A stretch of DNA of 64,000 bases from DASQPR01 sp963836785 (lineage in GTDB: Bacteria > Actinomycetota > Actinomycetes > Mycobacteriales > Micromonosporaceae). The number at the start of each line of letters is the position of its first letter. Positions within the stretch are counted from its first letter, which is position 1. Below the pieces are notes generated by a model that did no database searches, had not been told where the DNA came from, and saw only the letters and a list, made by a program, of their open reading frames with translations. This document shows positions 25,315 to 32,935 of this stretch, in pieces. The DNA lies in contig CAWIKW010000005.1 of assembly GCA_963836785.1 (NCBI GenBank), positions 310,001-374,000 of the forward strand. Reading direction: 5' to 3'. A program made the position numbers and the translations under genes.

Positions 25315-27231
25315 CTATACGAGACTGTCCCGCCACTGCTCATGCAGGCTCGCGTAGCGACCGCCCGAGGTGATCAATTCCTCCGGCGTCCCGTCCTCGA
25401 CAATCCGCCCGGCGTCCAGCACCAGCACCCGATCGGCGATCTCGACCGTGGACAGCCGGTGCGCGATCACGATCGCCGTACGGTCCCGCAGGATCGTCCG
25501 CAGCGCGCGCTGAACCAGCCGCTCGGACGGGATGTCGAGCGACGACGTCGCCTCGTCCAGGATCAGCACCTGCGGATCGGCCAGAAACGCGCGGGCGAAC
25601 GCGACCAGTTGACGTTGTCCGGCGGACAGGCGGCCGCCCCGCTTGCGTACGTCGGTCTCGTAGCCGTCCGGCAGCGCGTCAATGAACGTGTCGGCACCGA
25701 TCGCCCGGGCCGCGGCGCGTACCTGCTCGTCGGTCGCGTCCGGCCGACCGAACTTGATGTTGTCCGCGATCGTGCCGGCGAACAGGAAATTCTCCTGGGC
25801 CACCATGACCACGGTGCGGCGCAGATCGTCGTCGGTCATGTCGCGGACATCCACGCCGTCGATGCGCACGGTGCCGCCGGTCGGGTCATAGAAGCGGGCG
25901 ACCAACTTCGCGATCGTGGACTTGCCGGCGCCGGTCGCGCCGACCAGTGCGACCGTTTGGCCGGCCGGGATCTCCAGGTCGAACGCGTCCAACACCTGCC
26001 GGTCGTCGCGGTAGCTGAAGTGCGTACCCGTAAAGGTGATCTCACCGCGACTGGCCACGACCGCGACCGGCGCCGTCGGCTCGGGCACGGCGGGCGGTTC
26101 GGACAGCACGCCCGACAACTTCTCCAGTGCCGCGCTGGCCGACTGCAGCGTGTTGTAGAACATCGACAGGTCCTGCATCGGCTCGAAGAACCGCCGCAAG
26201 TAGAGCAGGAACGCGGCTAGCACGCCGACCTCGGCGTGCCCGTTGATGACGAGGTAACCGCCGAAAGTCAGGACAACGGCGATCGTCACGTTGCCGATCA
26301 CCTTGATCGCCGGCGAGTACTTCGCGATCAGCTGCATGGCGACCGTGTTCGCGCCGCGGTAGTCCGCGTTGACGCGTTCGAAGATCTCCTGGTTTCGGCG
26401 CTCCCGGCGGAACGTCTGTACGGCGCGGATGCCGCCCATCGACTCGACGAACTGCACGATGACGAGCGCGACCGTCTCGCGGGTGCGCCGGTAGGCGCGG
26501 GCCGACGCGTGTTGGAACCAGCGCGACACCCAGATCAGGAACGGGAACGACAGCAACGTGACGAGCGCGAGCTGGACGTTCAATACGAGCAGGATGACCG
26601 CGACCGACACGACCGAGATGAGCGCGAGCACGACCTCCTCGACGCCACCGTCGATGAGCTCGGAGATGGAGTCCATGTCGGACGTCATTCGGGAGACCAC
26701 GCGACCCGACGTGTACCGCTCGTGGAAGCTCACCGACAACCGCTGGAAGTGGTCGAACACGCGCTTGCGCAAGTCGAGGAGCACCGCCTGGCCGATCCGG
26801 CCGCTCAGCGACAGGAATCCGCGCTTGGCCACGTACGCGACCACGATCGACACGGCGAACGCGATCGCAATCTCGATCATCACCGTGCCGTTGCCGTCCC
26901 GGATCAGCGGGCCGATGCCGTCGTCGATGCCGAGCATGACGAGATAGGGGCCGGCCATCTCGGCGCCGGCCTGCAACAACAACAGGACGAGGAGGCCGAC
27001 GAGCGCCTTGCGATGGCGTCGCAGGAGTGAGCCGAGCAGCGCCCGGCTCTCGGCCCGCAAACGCAGCGCCGCCTTCTCGCCGCCGAATTCGGCCGCGGTG
27101 AGCTCGGCGTCGTCCTCAGGTGCGACACCACGCCACGCGTGCACGTCGTTCGCCGGCGGGCTCGCGATGAGGTCATCGCCCCGGTCGGCGGTTACCGGGG
27201 CCGTCTGTTGATCAGTGGACATGAAGCGCAT
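25315..27231 (-). CDS. ABC exporter half-transporter, canonical ATP site
   Basis: Membrane-fused ABC exporter subunit (six-helix domain plus ATPase) forming a heterodimer with the upstream gene. 638 residues: exporter membrane domain about 60-340, ATPase about 380-625 with Walker A 'GATGAGKST', Q-loop 'VAQENFLF', signature 'LSAGQRQ', Walker B plus catalytic glutamate 'VLILDEATSSLD', and H-loop 'IAHRLST'. All key residues are standard, in contrast to its partner. The start (ATG 27231, or 27222) overlaps the end of the partner gene by about 20 nt. Substrate unknown; similar heterodimers export drugs, lipids or siderophores. Confidence 0.93.
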   Translation of the reverse strand: MRFMSTDQQTAPVTADRGDDLIASPPANDVHAWRGVAPEDDAELTAAEFGGEKAALRLRAESRALLGSLLRRHRKALVGLLVLLLLQAGAEMAGPYLVMLGIDDGIGPLIRDGNGTVMIEIAIAFAVSIVVAYVAKRGFLSLSGRIGQAVLLDLRKRVFDHFQRLSVSFHERYTSGRVVSRMTSDMDSISELIDGGVEEVVLALISVVSVAVILLVLNVQLALVTLLSFPFLIWVSRWFQHASARAYRRTRETVALVIVQFVESMGGIRAVQTFRRERRNQEIFERVNADYRGANTVAMQLIAKYSPAIKVIGNVTIAVVLTFGGYLVINGHAEVGVLAAFLLYLRRFFEPMQDLSMFYNTLQSASAALEKLSGVLSEPPAVPEPTAPVAVVASRGEITFTGTHFSYRDDRQVLDAFDLEIPAGQTVALVGATGAGKSTIAKLVARFYDPTGGTVRIDGVDVRDMTDDDLRRTVVMVAQENFLFAGTIADNIKFGRPDATDEQVRAAARAIGADTFIDALPDGYETDVRKRGGRLSAGQRQLVAFARAFLADPQVLILDEATSSLDIPSERLVQRALRTILRDRTAIVIAHRLSTVEIADRVLVLDAGRIVEDGTPEELITSGGRYASLHEQWRDSLV

Positions 27232-29173
27232 CCGTTACGTCGAAGTCGGACGTCGGGTCGGTGGCGGCGTGCGTGGTGGCGTGCCGCTTCGACCCACGCA
27301 GGTCACTGCCGTTATGGGGATCGTCGATGCCGCCGCTCCGGGCGTTTCGTGCGCCGCGCCGGGCCAGGTCGCCGGCGTCGTCGAGCGCCGGCGAGTCGTC
27401 ATGCTCGGCCTCCGCCGACAGCACAGCCCGATACGCCGGTACGGACGCCAGCAGCTCCGAATGCGTGCCGACATGGGTGATCACGCCACCCTGGAGCAGC
27501 GCGACCCGGTCGGCCAGGGCAACCGTGGACGGGCGATGCACGACGATCAGGGCGGTGCTCCGGGCCAGCACGCGGGCGAGTGCCTCCTCGACGAGTGCCT
27601 CGGTGTGCACATCGAGGGCGGACAGCGGGTCGTCGAGAACGAGGACGCGCGGCCGGCCGAGCACCGCCCGGGCCAGCGCGAGCCGCTGGCGCTGGCCACC
27701 GGACAGCGACAGGCCCTGCTCGCCGACGCGGGTGTTCAGACCCCACGGCAGCTCGTAGACAAAGCCCGCCTGCGCGACGTCGATCGCCTCGGCAACCTGC
27801 TCGTCCGTCGCGTTCGGCCGACCCAACGTGAGGTTTTCGCGGACCGACATCGAGAAGAGCGTCGGCTCCTCGAAGGCGACGCCGATCAGGTCGCGCAGGT
27901 TGTCCAGCGGCAGGTCGCGAATGTCGTGGCCGTCGATGGTGATGCGGCCGGCCGTGACGTCGTAGAGCCGCGGCACCAGCGAGATCAACGCGGACTTGCC
28001 GCTGCCGGTCACACCGACCAGCGCCATCGTTTCGCCCGGCCGGATGTCGAGGTCGATGCCGCGCAGCACCGGCTCCGTGGCGTCCGGGAACGTGAACTGG
28101 ACGTTGTCGAACCGTACGTCTCCGCTGACCGCCTCGGGTTCGAGCGCGACCGCGTCCGGCCGATCGGTGATCGTGACCTCGCTGTCGAACACCTCGTAGA
28201 TGCGGTCGGCCGCGGTCATCGACTCCTGCAGGTTCGAGATGATCCAGCCCAGTGCGTCGACCGGCCAGATCAGCATCAGTTCGAGCGTCACGAAGGCGAC
28301 CAGGCCGCCGATCGTCATCTCGCTCTTCGACACCGCGTAGGCGCCGCCCACGAGCACGATGGCGAGTGTGACGTTGGGCACCACGTCAAAGCGCGACCAG
28401 GTCTGCGCGACCATGATCGCCTTACGGACACCGGTGTCATGGACCAGTTTCGCGGCCGCGCCGTACTTGGCGGCGACCTCGCGCCGGCGACCGTACGCCT
28501 TCACGGTCCGTACGCCCTGGGCCGACTCTTCGGCAATGGTCGCGAGGTCACCCTGCTGGTCCTGCATCAGCCGGGCCGCGGCGAAGTATCGCTTCGTGAA
28601 GTCGCGGCTGATCCAGAACAGCGGCACCGAGCCGGCCGTCACGACGATCGCCAGCGGCCAGTACAGGTGGAAGAGCAGGATCACCACCGTCACGTACGTG
28701 CCGATGTTCACGATCAGGAAGATCAACCCGAACGACATGAACCGTCGGATGACCGACAGGTCGCTGATGGCGCGGGACAGCAGCTGGCCGGACTGCCACT
28801 TGTCGTGGAAGGCGACCGGCAGCCGTTGCAGATGCCGGTAGAGATCGTTGCGCTGCTTCGTCTCCATGCCGAGCGCGCAGACCGTCTGGGTCCACCGCCG
28901 GATGAAGATCAATACCGCCTCGATCAGACCGAGCACCAGCGCCAGGGCGCCGAGGGTCAGCAAGGCGCCTGGTCGATGGTGGCGCACCGGGCCGTCGACG
29001 ACATTTTGGACGACGAGCGGAACGACGATGCTGGCCGCGGTGGCTCCGGCCGCCGCGACCAGCATCCAGATCATGTGCGGTATGTAGGGCCGCAGGTAAA
29101 CCCGGGTCCGCAGCAAATTGTCCAGTTGTCGATGCTTCGGGGGTTTGGATTTATGTCCTGTCTGCGCCGCCAC
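27212..29173 (-). CDS. ABC exporter half-transporter, degenerate ATP site
   Basis: First gene of the heterodimeric exporter. 653 residues with the six-helix exporter domain (about 30-320) and ATPase (about 355-590). Walker A 'GVTGSGKSA' and signature 'LSGGQRQRLALARA' are normal, but Walker B reads 'VLVLDDPLSALD', with Asp in place of the catalytic Glu, the Q-loop reads 'VAFEEPTLF' with Glu where Gln is expected, and the H-loop is 'VVHRPST'. This is the pattern of heterodimeric exporters in which one ATP site is degenerate. A charged 75-residue tail rich in Asp, Arg and His follows. GTG start 6 nt after TACTTT. Confidence 0.92.
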   Translation of the reverse strand: MAAQTGHKSKPPKHRQLDNLLRTRVYLRPYIPHMIWMLVAAAGATAASIVVPLVVQNVVDGPVRHHRPGALLTLGALALVLGLIEAVLIFIRRWTQTVCALGMETKQRNDLYRHLQRLPVAFHDKWQSGQLLSRAISDLSVIRRFMSFGLIFLIVNIGTYVTVVILLFHLYWPLAIVVTAGSVPLFWISRDFTKRYFAAARLMQDQQGDLATIAEESAQGVRTVKAYGRRREVAAKYGAAAKLVHDTGVRKAIMVAQTWSRFDVVPNVTLAIVLVGGAYAVSKSEMTIGGLVAFVTLELMLIWPVDALGWIISNLQESMTAADRIYEVFDSEVTITDRPDAVALEPEAVSGDVRFDNVQFTFPDATEPVLRGIDLDIRPGETMALVGVTGSGKSALISLVPRLYDVTAGRITIDGHDIRDLPLDNLRDLIGVAFEEPTLFSMSVRENLTLGRPNATDEQVAEAIDVAQAGFVYELPWGLNTRVGEQGLSLSGGQRQRLALARAVLGRPRVLVLDDPLSALDVHTEALVEEALARVLARSTALIVVHRPSTVALADRVALLQGGVITHVGTHSELLASVPAYRAVLSAEAEHDDSPALDDAGDLARRGARNARSGGIDDPHNGSDLRGSKRHATTHAATDPTSDFDVTDALHVH

Positions 29174-29179
29174 TCATTG

Positions 29180-29185
29180 AAAGTA
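29180..29185 (-). promoter_or_regulatory. -10 box TACTTT for the ABC exporter operon
   Basis: TACTTT on the minus strand ends 6 nt before the GTG at 29173; no Shine-Dalgarno is seen. Confidence 0.5.
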
Positions 29186-29225
29186 GCCGGATACAGGGGC
29201 AGATCACGACCGAGTTTCGGTCGGG

Positions 29226-29732
29226 TCACGCGCTTCCGATGCCCTCGTGGGCACGCAGCCAGCGCTTGATGTCCAGGCCGTAGCGGTAACCACCGAGACT
29301 GCCGTCGGTCCGTACGATCCGGTGGCACGGCACGAACAGCGCGGCGGCATTTCTCGCGCATGCACTGGCCGCGGCCCGTATCGCGGCCGGCCGGCCGGCC
29401 CGCTCGGCGAACTCTCGGTACGTGACGACGTCACCGGCCGTCACCGTTCGGAGAACGTCCCAGGCGTGATCCAGGAACGCACCGGCTCCATGCTGCTCGA
29501 CCTCGATCGTGTCGATCGCGGCGAGATCACCGTCGAAATAGGCCCGTGCAGCATCGATTGCCGGCTGCAGGTCGGTGCCGTCGTCGTCGGTCAGGCCCGC
29601 GTCGAGGGTCTTTCGTGGAATGAGCGCGGTGAGCTCCGCCTCGTCGGTCGTGAAGCCTGAGGCCAGCACCGCCTTACCCCGTCCGACGATGGTGAACGGG
29701 CCGACCGGGGTGTCGATGATCGTGCTGCGCAT
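29226..29732 (-). CDS. ogt: Methylated-DNA-protein-cysteine methyltransferase
   Basis: Suicide repair protein that takes the alkyl group from O6-alkylguanine onto its own cysteine. 168 residues, normal length; the acceptor motif 'PCHRIVRTDGSLGGYRYGLDIKRWLRAHE' begins at about residue 134, and the DNA-binding helix 'TVTAGDVVTYREFAERAGRP' lies near 96-115. ATG follows GGAGGA by 6 nt. It starts 1 nt after the stop of the ada-alkA gene, so they are an operon for alkylation damage; the same pair is adjacent in M. tuberculosis. Confidence 0.95.
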   Translation of the reverse strand: MRSTIIDTPVGPFTIVGRGKAVLASGFTTDEAELTALIPRKTLDAGLTDDDGTDLQPAIDAARAYFDGDLAAIDTIEVEQHGAGAFLDHAWDVLRTVTAGDVVTYREFAERAGRPAAIRAAASACARNAAALFVPCHRIVRTDGSLGGYRYGLDIKRWLRAHEGIGSA

Positions 29733-29733
29733 G

Positions 29734-31362
29734 TCACATCCTCCAGAGTCTGATCACTGCGTACGAACGCCAGGGCGCCCACCGCTCGGCGTGCTGTGTG
29801 AGTGGAACCGGTTTGTCGGGCAGGCCGATCGCGCGCGCGGTCCGACGGACGGCGACATCCGACGGCAGGAACACATCCGGGTCACCGAGGGCCCGCATCG
29901 CGACGTAGCTGGCCGTCCACGGGCCGATACCCGGGATCGATTCCAGCGCGGCCCGGGTTTCGTCCCGGTCGACGCTCCCGTCGAGGACCACCTCATCGGC
30001 GTTGATCGCTTCGGCGAGGGCGCGGATCGTCGCGATACGCGCCTTGGGCATCGCGAACGCGCTGTCCGGCAGCTTGACCACGGTCGCCGGGTCGGGAAAA
30101 GGCCGCAGCCCGGCTCCGAACTGGCCATCGTCCACCATCGACGATCCAGCGCGGCCGGAGGTGTCCGGACCGCCCGCGCCATAGTGATCACCGTCGACGG
30201 CCGCGGCGGATCCGGCCGGCTCAGCCGTCACGCTCCGGTCGAATTCGTCGGGGTCCGGCGCGTCCGCTTCATCGTGGTCGGGTGCGGCGGCAATGAGGCG
30301 ACCGAGGACCGTGATCGCTCCGGCGACGGAGATCTGCTGGCCGACGATGGCGCGGACGGCGATCTCGAAGCCGTCGACGGCGCGGGGTACGCGTACGCCG
30401 GGCTCGGCGGCGACCTGGTCGGCGAGTGCCGGATCGGCTCCGAGCACGCCGTCGATCGCGGCCGGGTCGGCGTCCAAGTCGAACAGGCGCCGGCACCGGG
30501 CGACCGCCGGCGACAGGTCCCGCACGTCGGCCAGTCGCAGTGTGGCGGAAACGTGGTCGGCGGCCGGGGTGAGTTGGACGTACGCCGTGCCGTACGGCAA
30601 CCGGATCGCCCGCGTGTAGTCGTGGTCGGTCACGATCTCCACGCCCGGGATCGCGCGCATCCGGAGAAAGTCGAGCGTCGAGGCGGCGTGCAGCGGCGGC
30701 CGGTAGGCCAGCCGTACGGTGAGTGTGCCCCGGCCGACCGGAGCGCGCCGTCGCGCGGCCGTACGCAACTCGGACGGCGCGATCGAGTAGACCTCGCGGA
30801 CCGTGTCGTTGAACTGGCGGACCGAGCCGAACCCGGCCGCGAACGCGATCTCGGCCAGCCCGAGGTCGGTCGTCTCGATCAACGTACGGGCGGTCTGCGC
30901 TCGCTGCGCTCGCGCCAGCGCCAAGGGCCCGGCGCCGACCTCGGCCACGAGCATCCGGTTCAAGTGTCGCGTCGTGTAGCCCAGCCGGCTGGCCAGTCCG
31001 TCGACGCCGTCCCGGTCGACGACCCCGTCGCCGATGAGCCGCATCGCGCGTCCGACAACATCGGCCCGGACATCCCAATCGGGCGAGCCGGGAGCGGCGT
31101 CGGGGCGGCAGCGCCGGCAGGCGCGATATCCGAGGCGGTGGGCGGCCGCCGCGGTCGGGTAGAACGCGACGTTCTGCCGGCGCGGGGTGATCGCCGGGCA
31201 CGACGGCCGGCAGTAGATGCCAGTCGACGACACCGCCGTCACGAACCAGCCGTCGAACCGCTGGTCCCGGCTGTCGACGGCTCGATAGCACCGCTCGAAG
31301 TCGAGTTCCATGCGGTCAATCGTGCGTCGCGGGTCCGACATTCGCTGGCGGGTTTCGGACAT
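29734..31362 (-). CDS. alkA: Ada-AlkA fusion: AraC-type regulator and 3-methyladenine glycosylase
   Basis: Joins the Ada N-terminal methyl-phosphotriester acceptor and AraC-type DNA-binding domain to an AlkA glycosylase, so it should sense and repair alkylation. 542 residues: Ada domain with the four zinc cysteines in 'GIYCRPSCPA' and 'ACRRCRPDAAPGS' (about 48-95), helix-turn-helix about 105-205, AlkA N-domain about 215-300, HhH glycosylase domain ending with 'IPGIGPWTASYVAMRALGDPDVFLPSDV' (catalytic Asp). An acidic low-complexity insertion sits at about 368-430 inside the glycosylase part. ATG 31362 follows a TAGAAA box; ATG 31311 would better fit mycobacterial homologs. Confidence 0.92.
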   Translation of the reverse strand: MSETRQRMSDPRRTIDRMELDFERCYRAVDSRDQRFDGWFVTAVSSTGIYCRPSCPAITPRRQNVAFYPTAAAAHRLGYRACRRCRPDAAPGSPDWDVRADVVGRAMRLIGDGVVDRDGVDGLASRLGYTTRHLNRMLVAEVGAGPLALARAQRAQTARTLIETTDLGLAEIAFAAGFGSVRQFNDTVREVYSIAPSELRTAARRRAPVGRGTLTVRLAYRPPLHAASTLDFLRMRAIPGVEIVTDHDYTRAIRLPYGTAYVQLTPAADHVSATLRLADVRDLSPAVARCRRLFDLDADPAAIDGVLGADPALADQVAAEPGVRVPRAVDGFEIAVRAIVGQQISVAGAITVLGRLIAAAPDHDEADAPDPDEFDRSVTAEPAGSAAAVDGDHYGAGGPDTSGRAGSSMVDDGQFGAGLRPFPDPATVVKLPDSAFAMPKARIATIRALAEAINADEVVLDGSVDRDETRAALESIPGIGPWTASYVAMRALGDPDVFLPSDVAVRRTARAIGLPDKPVPLTQHAERWAPWRSYAVIRLWRM

Positions 31363-31456
31363 GACAATTTCTACTCGCGCCGCCGCCGGGGCGCGAGCTG
31401 AGCTGTGGACGGCGCGAGCCGCAGGAAGCGCAGGGGGTTCGGGTCGGCGTCGGCGC

Positions 31457-31516
31457 GACCTTGCGGGTGAAGTGCATGATCAAAGCGATCTGCAGCGACC
31501 ATTTCCCCGCAAGGTC
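31457..31516. repeat. Inverted repeat GACCTTGCGGG
   Basis: Arms GACCTTGCGGG (31457-31467) and CCCGCAAGGTC (31506-31516), 11 bp perfect, with a 38-nt spacer. It lies directly next to a second, larger palindrome. Confidence 0.7.
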
Positions 31517-31529
31517 ACGACGGATCGAA

Positions 31530-31591
31530 CGTGATCTAGGGGTTGACGCTGTTATCGAACAGCTTTTAACAGCATCAACCCCTAGATCACG
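31530..31591. repeat. Large palindrome with GATCTAGGGGTT ends
   Basis: 25-bp arms (31530-31554 and 31567-31591) with one mismatch and a 12-nt loop; the ends GTGATCTAGGGGTTGA resemble the accD-accE palindrome (TGATCTTGGGGTTA). Lies between the acyl-CoA dehydrogenase-like gene and ada-alkA. Confidence 0.9.
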
Positions 31592-31593
31592 AC

Positions 31594-31688
31594 CGTGCCG
31601 CCGTTTCGCGCCCGTGCCGCGTTCCGCGCCCGTGCCGCCGTTCCGCGGTGCCACGACCGTGCCGCCGTTTCCGCGCCCGTGCGGCAGA
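31594..31688. repeat. Degenerate tandem repeat, CGTGCCGCCGTTTCGCGCC type
   Basis: Four to five imperfect units of 18-27 bp, each beginning CGTGCCGC and most ending CCGCG(C/G), follow the palindrome immediately. Non-coding. Confidence 0.7.
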
Positions 31689-31697
31689 CGGGCGGGG

Positions 31698-32720
31698 TCA
31701 GATCGGTCGTCCGAGTCGGCCGAGCAGTGCGTCGCGAATCGCCGGGCGCGCTCCGAACACCATCGTGAACGTGGCCTCCCGGACGAGTCGCTGCGCCTGG
31801 TTCGTCCGCAGCACCGAGCGCGCGCCCTGCCATGTCGTCAGTGTCGCGGCGGCGCGCCAGGCGAGTTCCGATGCGGCCGCGCGCGCCAGGGGTGTCCCGG
31901 CGGCGTCGGCGGTGAGAAGGCCCGATCGGCAGGCATCGGCCGATGCGGCGAGCGCGATGCCGTCGTGCTCACCCGGCCCGTCGCGCAGCAGAGCCGCGCA
32001 GCGCCGGACGACGCCGAGCGCCAGGAATCCGTTGAGTGCCGAACCGCCACTGTCACCGGATTTCCACTCGTCGAACGGCGTCGTGGAGACCAACCGCTCG
32101 GCCGGGACGAGATGGCCGTCGAACGTGACGTTGACCGTGTTGCTTGCCTGCAGGGCGACCAGTCGTTGCGTCTGAGTCCGCAGAGTGGGCGCAACCGCGG
32201 CGCCAACCGGCGTGACCGGGCCCCGAGGCGCATCCATGAGCAGGAAGTGCACAACGTCGTCGGCGTCGCGGGCGGCGACGTACACGACGTCGATCATGCC
32301 CCAGCCCGTGACCCACGGCACGGTGCCGTCGAGCACGAAATCGCGGCCGGAACGCCGTACCCGCAAGAAGTTCTTGGGTGGCCGGAGGCCGGCGAGCGCA
32401 ATGCCACCGCGGCGCTCGCCCGCGACGAGCGCCGGGAGCCAGGCATCGGCCAGCGGCGACGTCTCACCGAGGAGCGCCATGACCGGGGTCAGATGCTGGA
32501 TCCATACCAGCGTCGTGGCGAGGTCTCCGCTGGCGAGGGCCTCGACGATCGCGGCTATACCGGCAAAATCCAGGTCCGCGTCGGCCGGCGCTCCATACAA
32601 GCCCTCGGCCGCGAGCAGGTCCAGGTGCTCCGGCGGTACGCGATCCGCGCCGTCGACCGCTAGCGCCGCCGGAAACAGAACGTTGTCGGCGATGTCCCGC
32701 GCGCGTTCGACCAGCGTCAT
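31698..32720 (-). CDS. Acyl-CoA dehydrogenase-like protein
   Basis: Member of the acyl-CoA dehydrogenase superfamily (FAD-dependent alpha,beta-dehydrogenation). 340 residues, shorter than the usual 380-400, and with a shortened N-terminal helical domain. The middle beta-domain is recognisable by 'GDLATTLVWIQHLTPV', 'GIALAGLRPPKNFLRVRRSGRDFVLDGTVPWVTGW' and 'VPAERLV'. The catalytic glutamate position of classical enzymes is not clear, so it may be a related flavin enzyme rather than a fatty-acid dehydrogenase. ATG at 32720 lies 7 nt after a TAAATT box; the frame remains open through the 37-bp repeats upstream, which are not taken as coding. Confidence 0.8.
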   Translation of the reverse strand: MTLVERARDIADNVLFPAALAVDGADRVPPEHLDLLAAEGLYGAPADADLDFAGIAAIVEALASGDLATTLVWIQHLTPVMALLGETSPLADAWLPALVAGERRGGIALAGLRPPKNFLRVRRSGRDFVLDGTVPWVTGWGMIDVVYVAARDADDVVHFLLMDAPRGPVTPVGAAVAPTLRTQTQRLVALQASNTVNVTFDGHLVPAERLVSTTPFDEWKSGDSGGSALNGFLALGVVRRCAALLRDGPGEHDGIALAASADACRSGLLTADAAGTPLARAAASELAWRAAATLTTWQGARSVLRTNQAQRLVREATFTMVFGARPAIRDALLGRLGRPI

Positions 32721-32727
32721 GCTCGGC

Positions 32728-32733
32728 AATTTA
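32728..32733 (-). promoter_or_regulatory. -10 box TAAATT for the acyl-CoA dehydrogenase-like gene
   Basis: TAAATT on the minus strand ends 7 nt before the ATG. The expected -35 position (about 32751-32756) lies in the first copy of the 37-bp tandem repeat. Confidence 0.55.
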
Positions 32734-32742
32734 CCGGGTACC

Positions 32743-32853
32743 GCCGATGCGTAGCCCAGCCGCGAGGCGTCATGAACTAGCCGATGCGTAGCCCAGCCGC
32801 GAGGCGTCATGGACCAGCCGATGCGTGGCACAGCCGCGAGGCCTCACGACAGC
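32743..32853. repeat. Three tandem 37-bp repeats sharing a core with the 14.6-kb array
   Basis: Units at 32743-32779, 32780-32816 and 32817-32853; the first two are nearly identical, the third more diverged. Each holds CCGATGCGTAGCCCAGCC followed by GCGAGGCGTCA, differing at only a few positions from the 38-bp units at 14646-14721. Confidence 0.95.
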
Positions 32854-32935
32854 GGTGTTGGAACTCACCGGCAGCCCGATTCGCGGTTGCGTAGATTCAT
32901 GGTGGAGTTTCGGATCAACGAGGAGGCTGACGTCG

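Noticed and set aside
27215..29269. Long plus-strand frame opposite the ABC exporter gene
   Set aside because: Shadow frame, Arg/Gln/Asp-rich without motifs.
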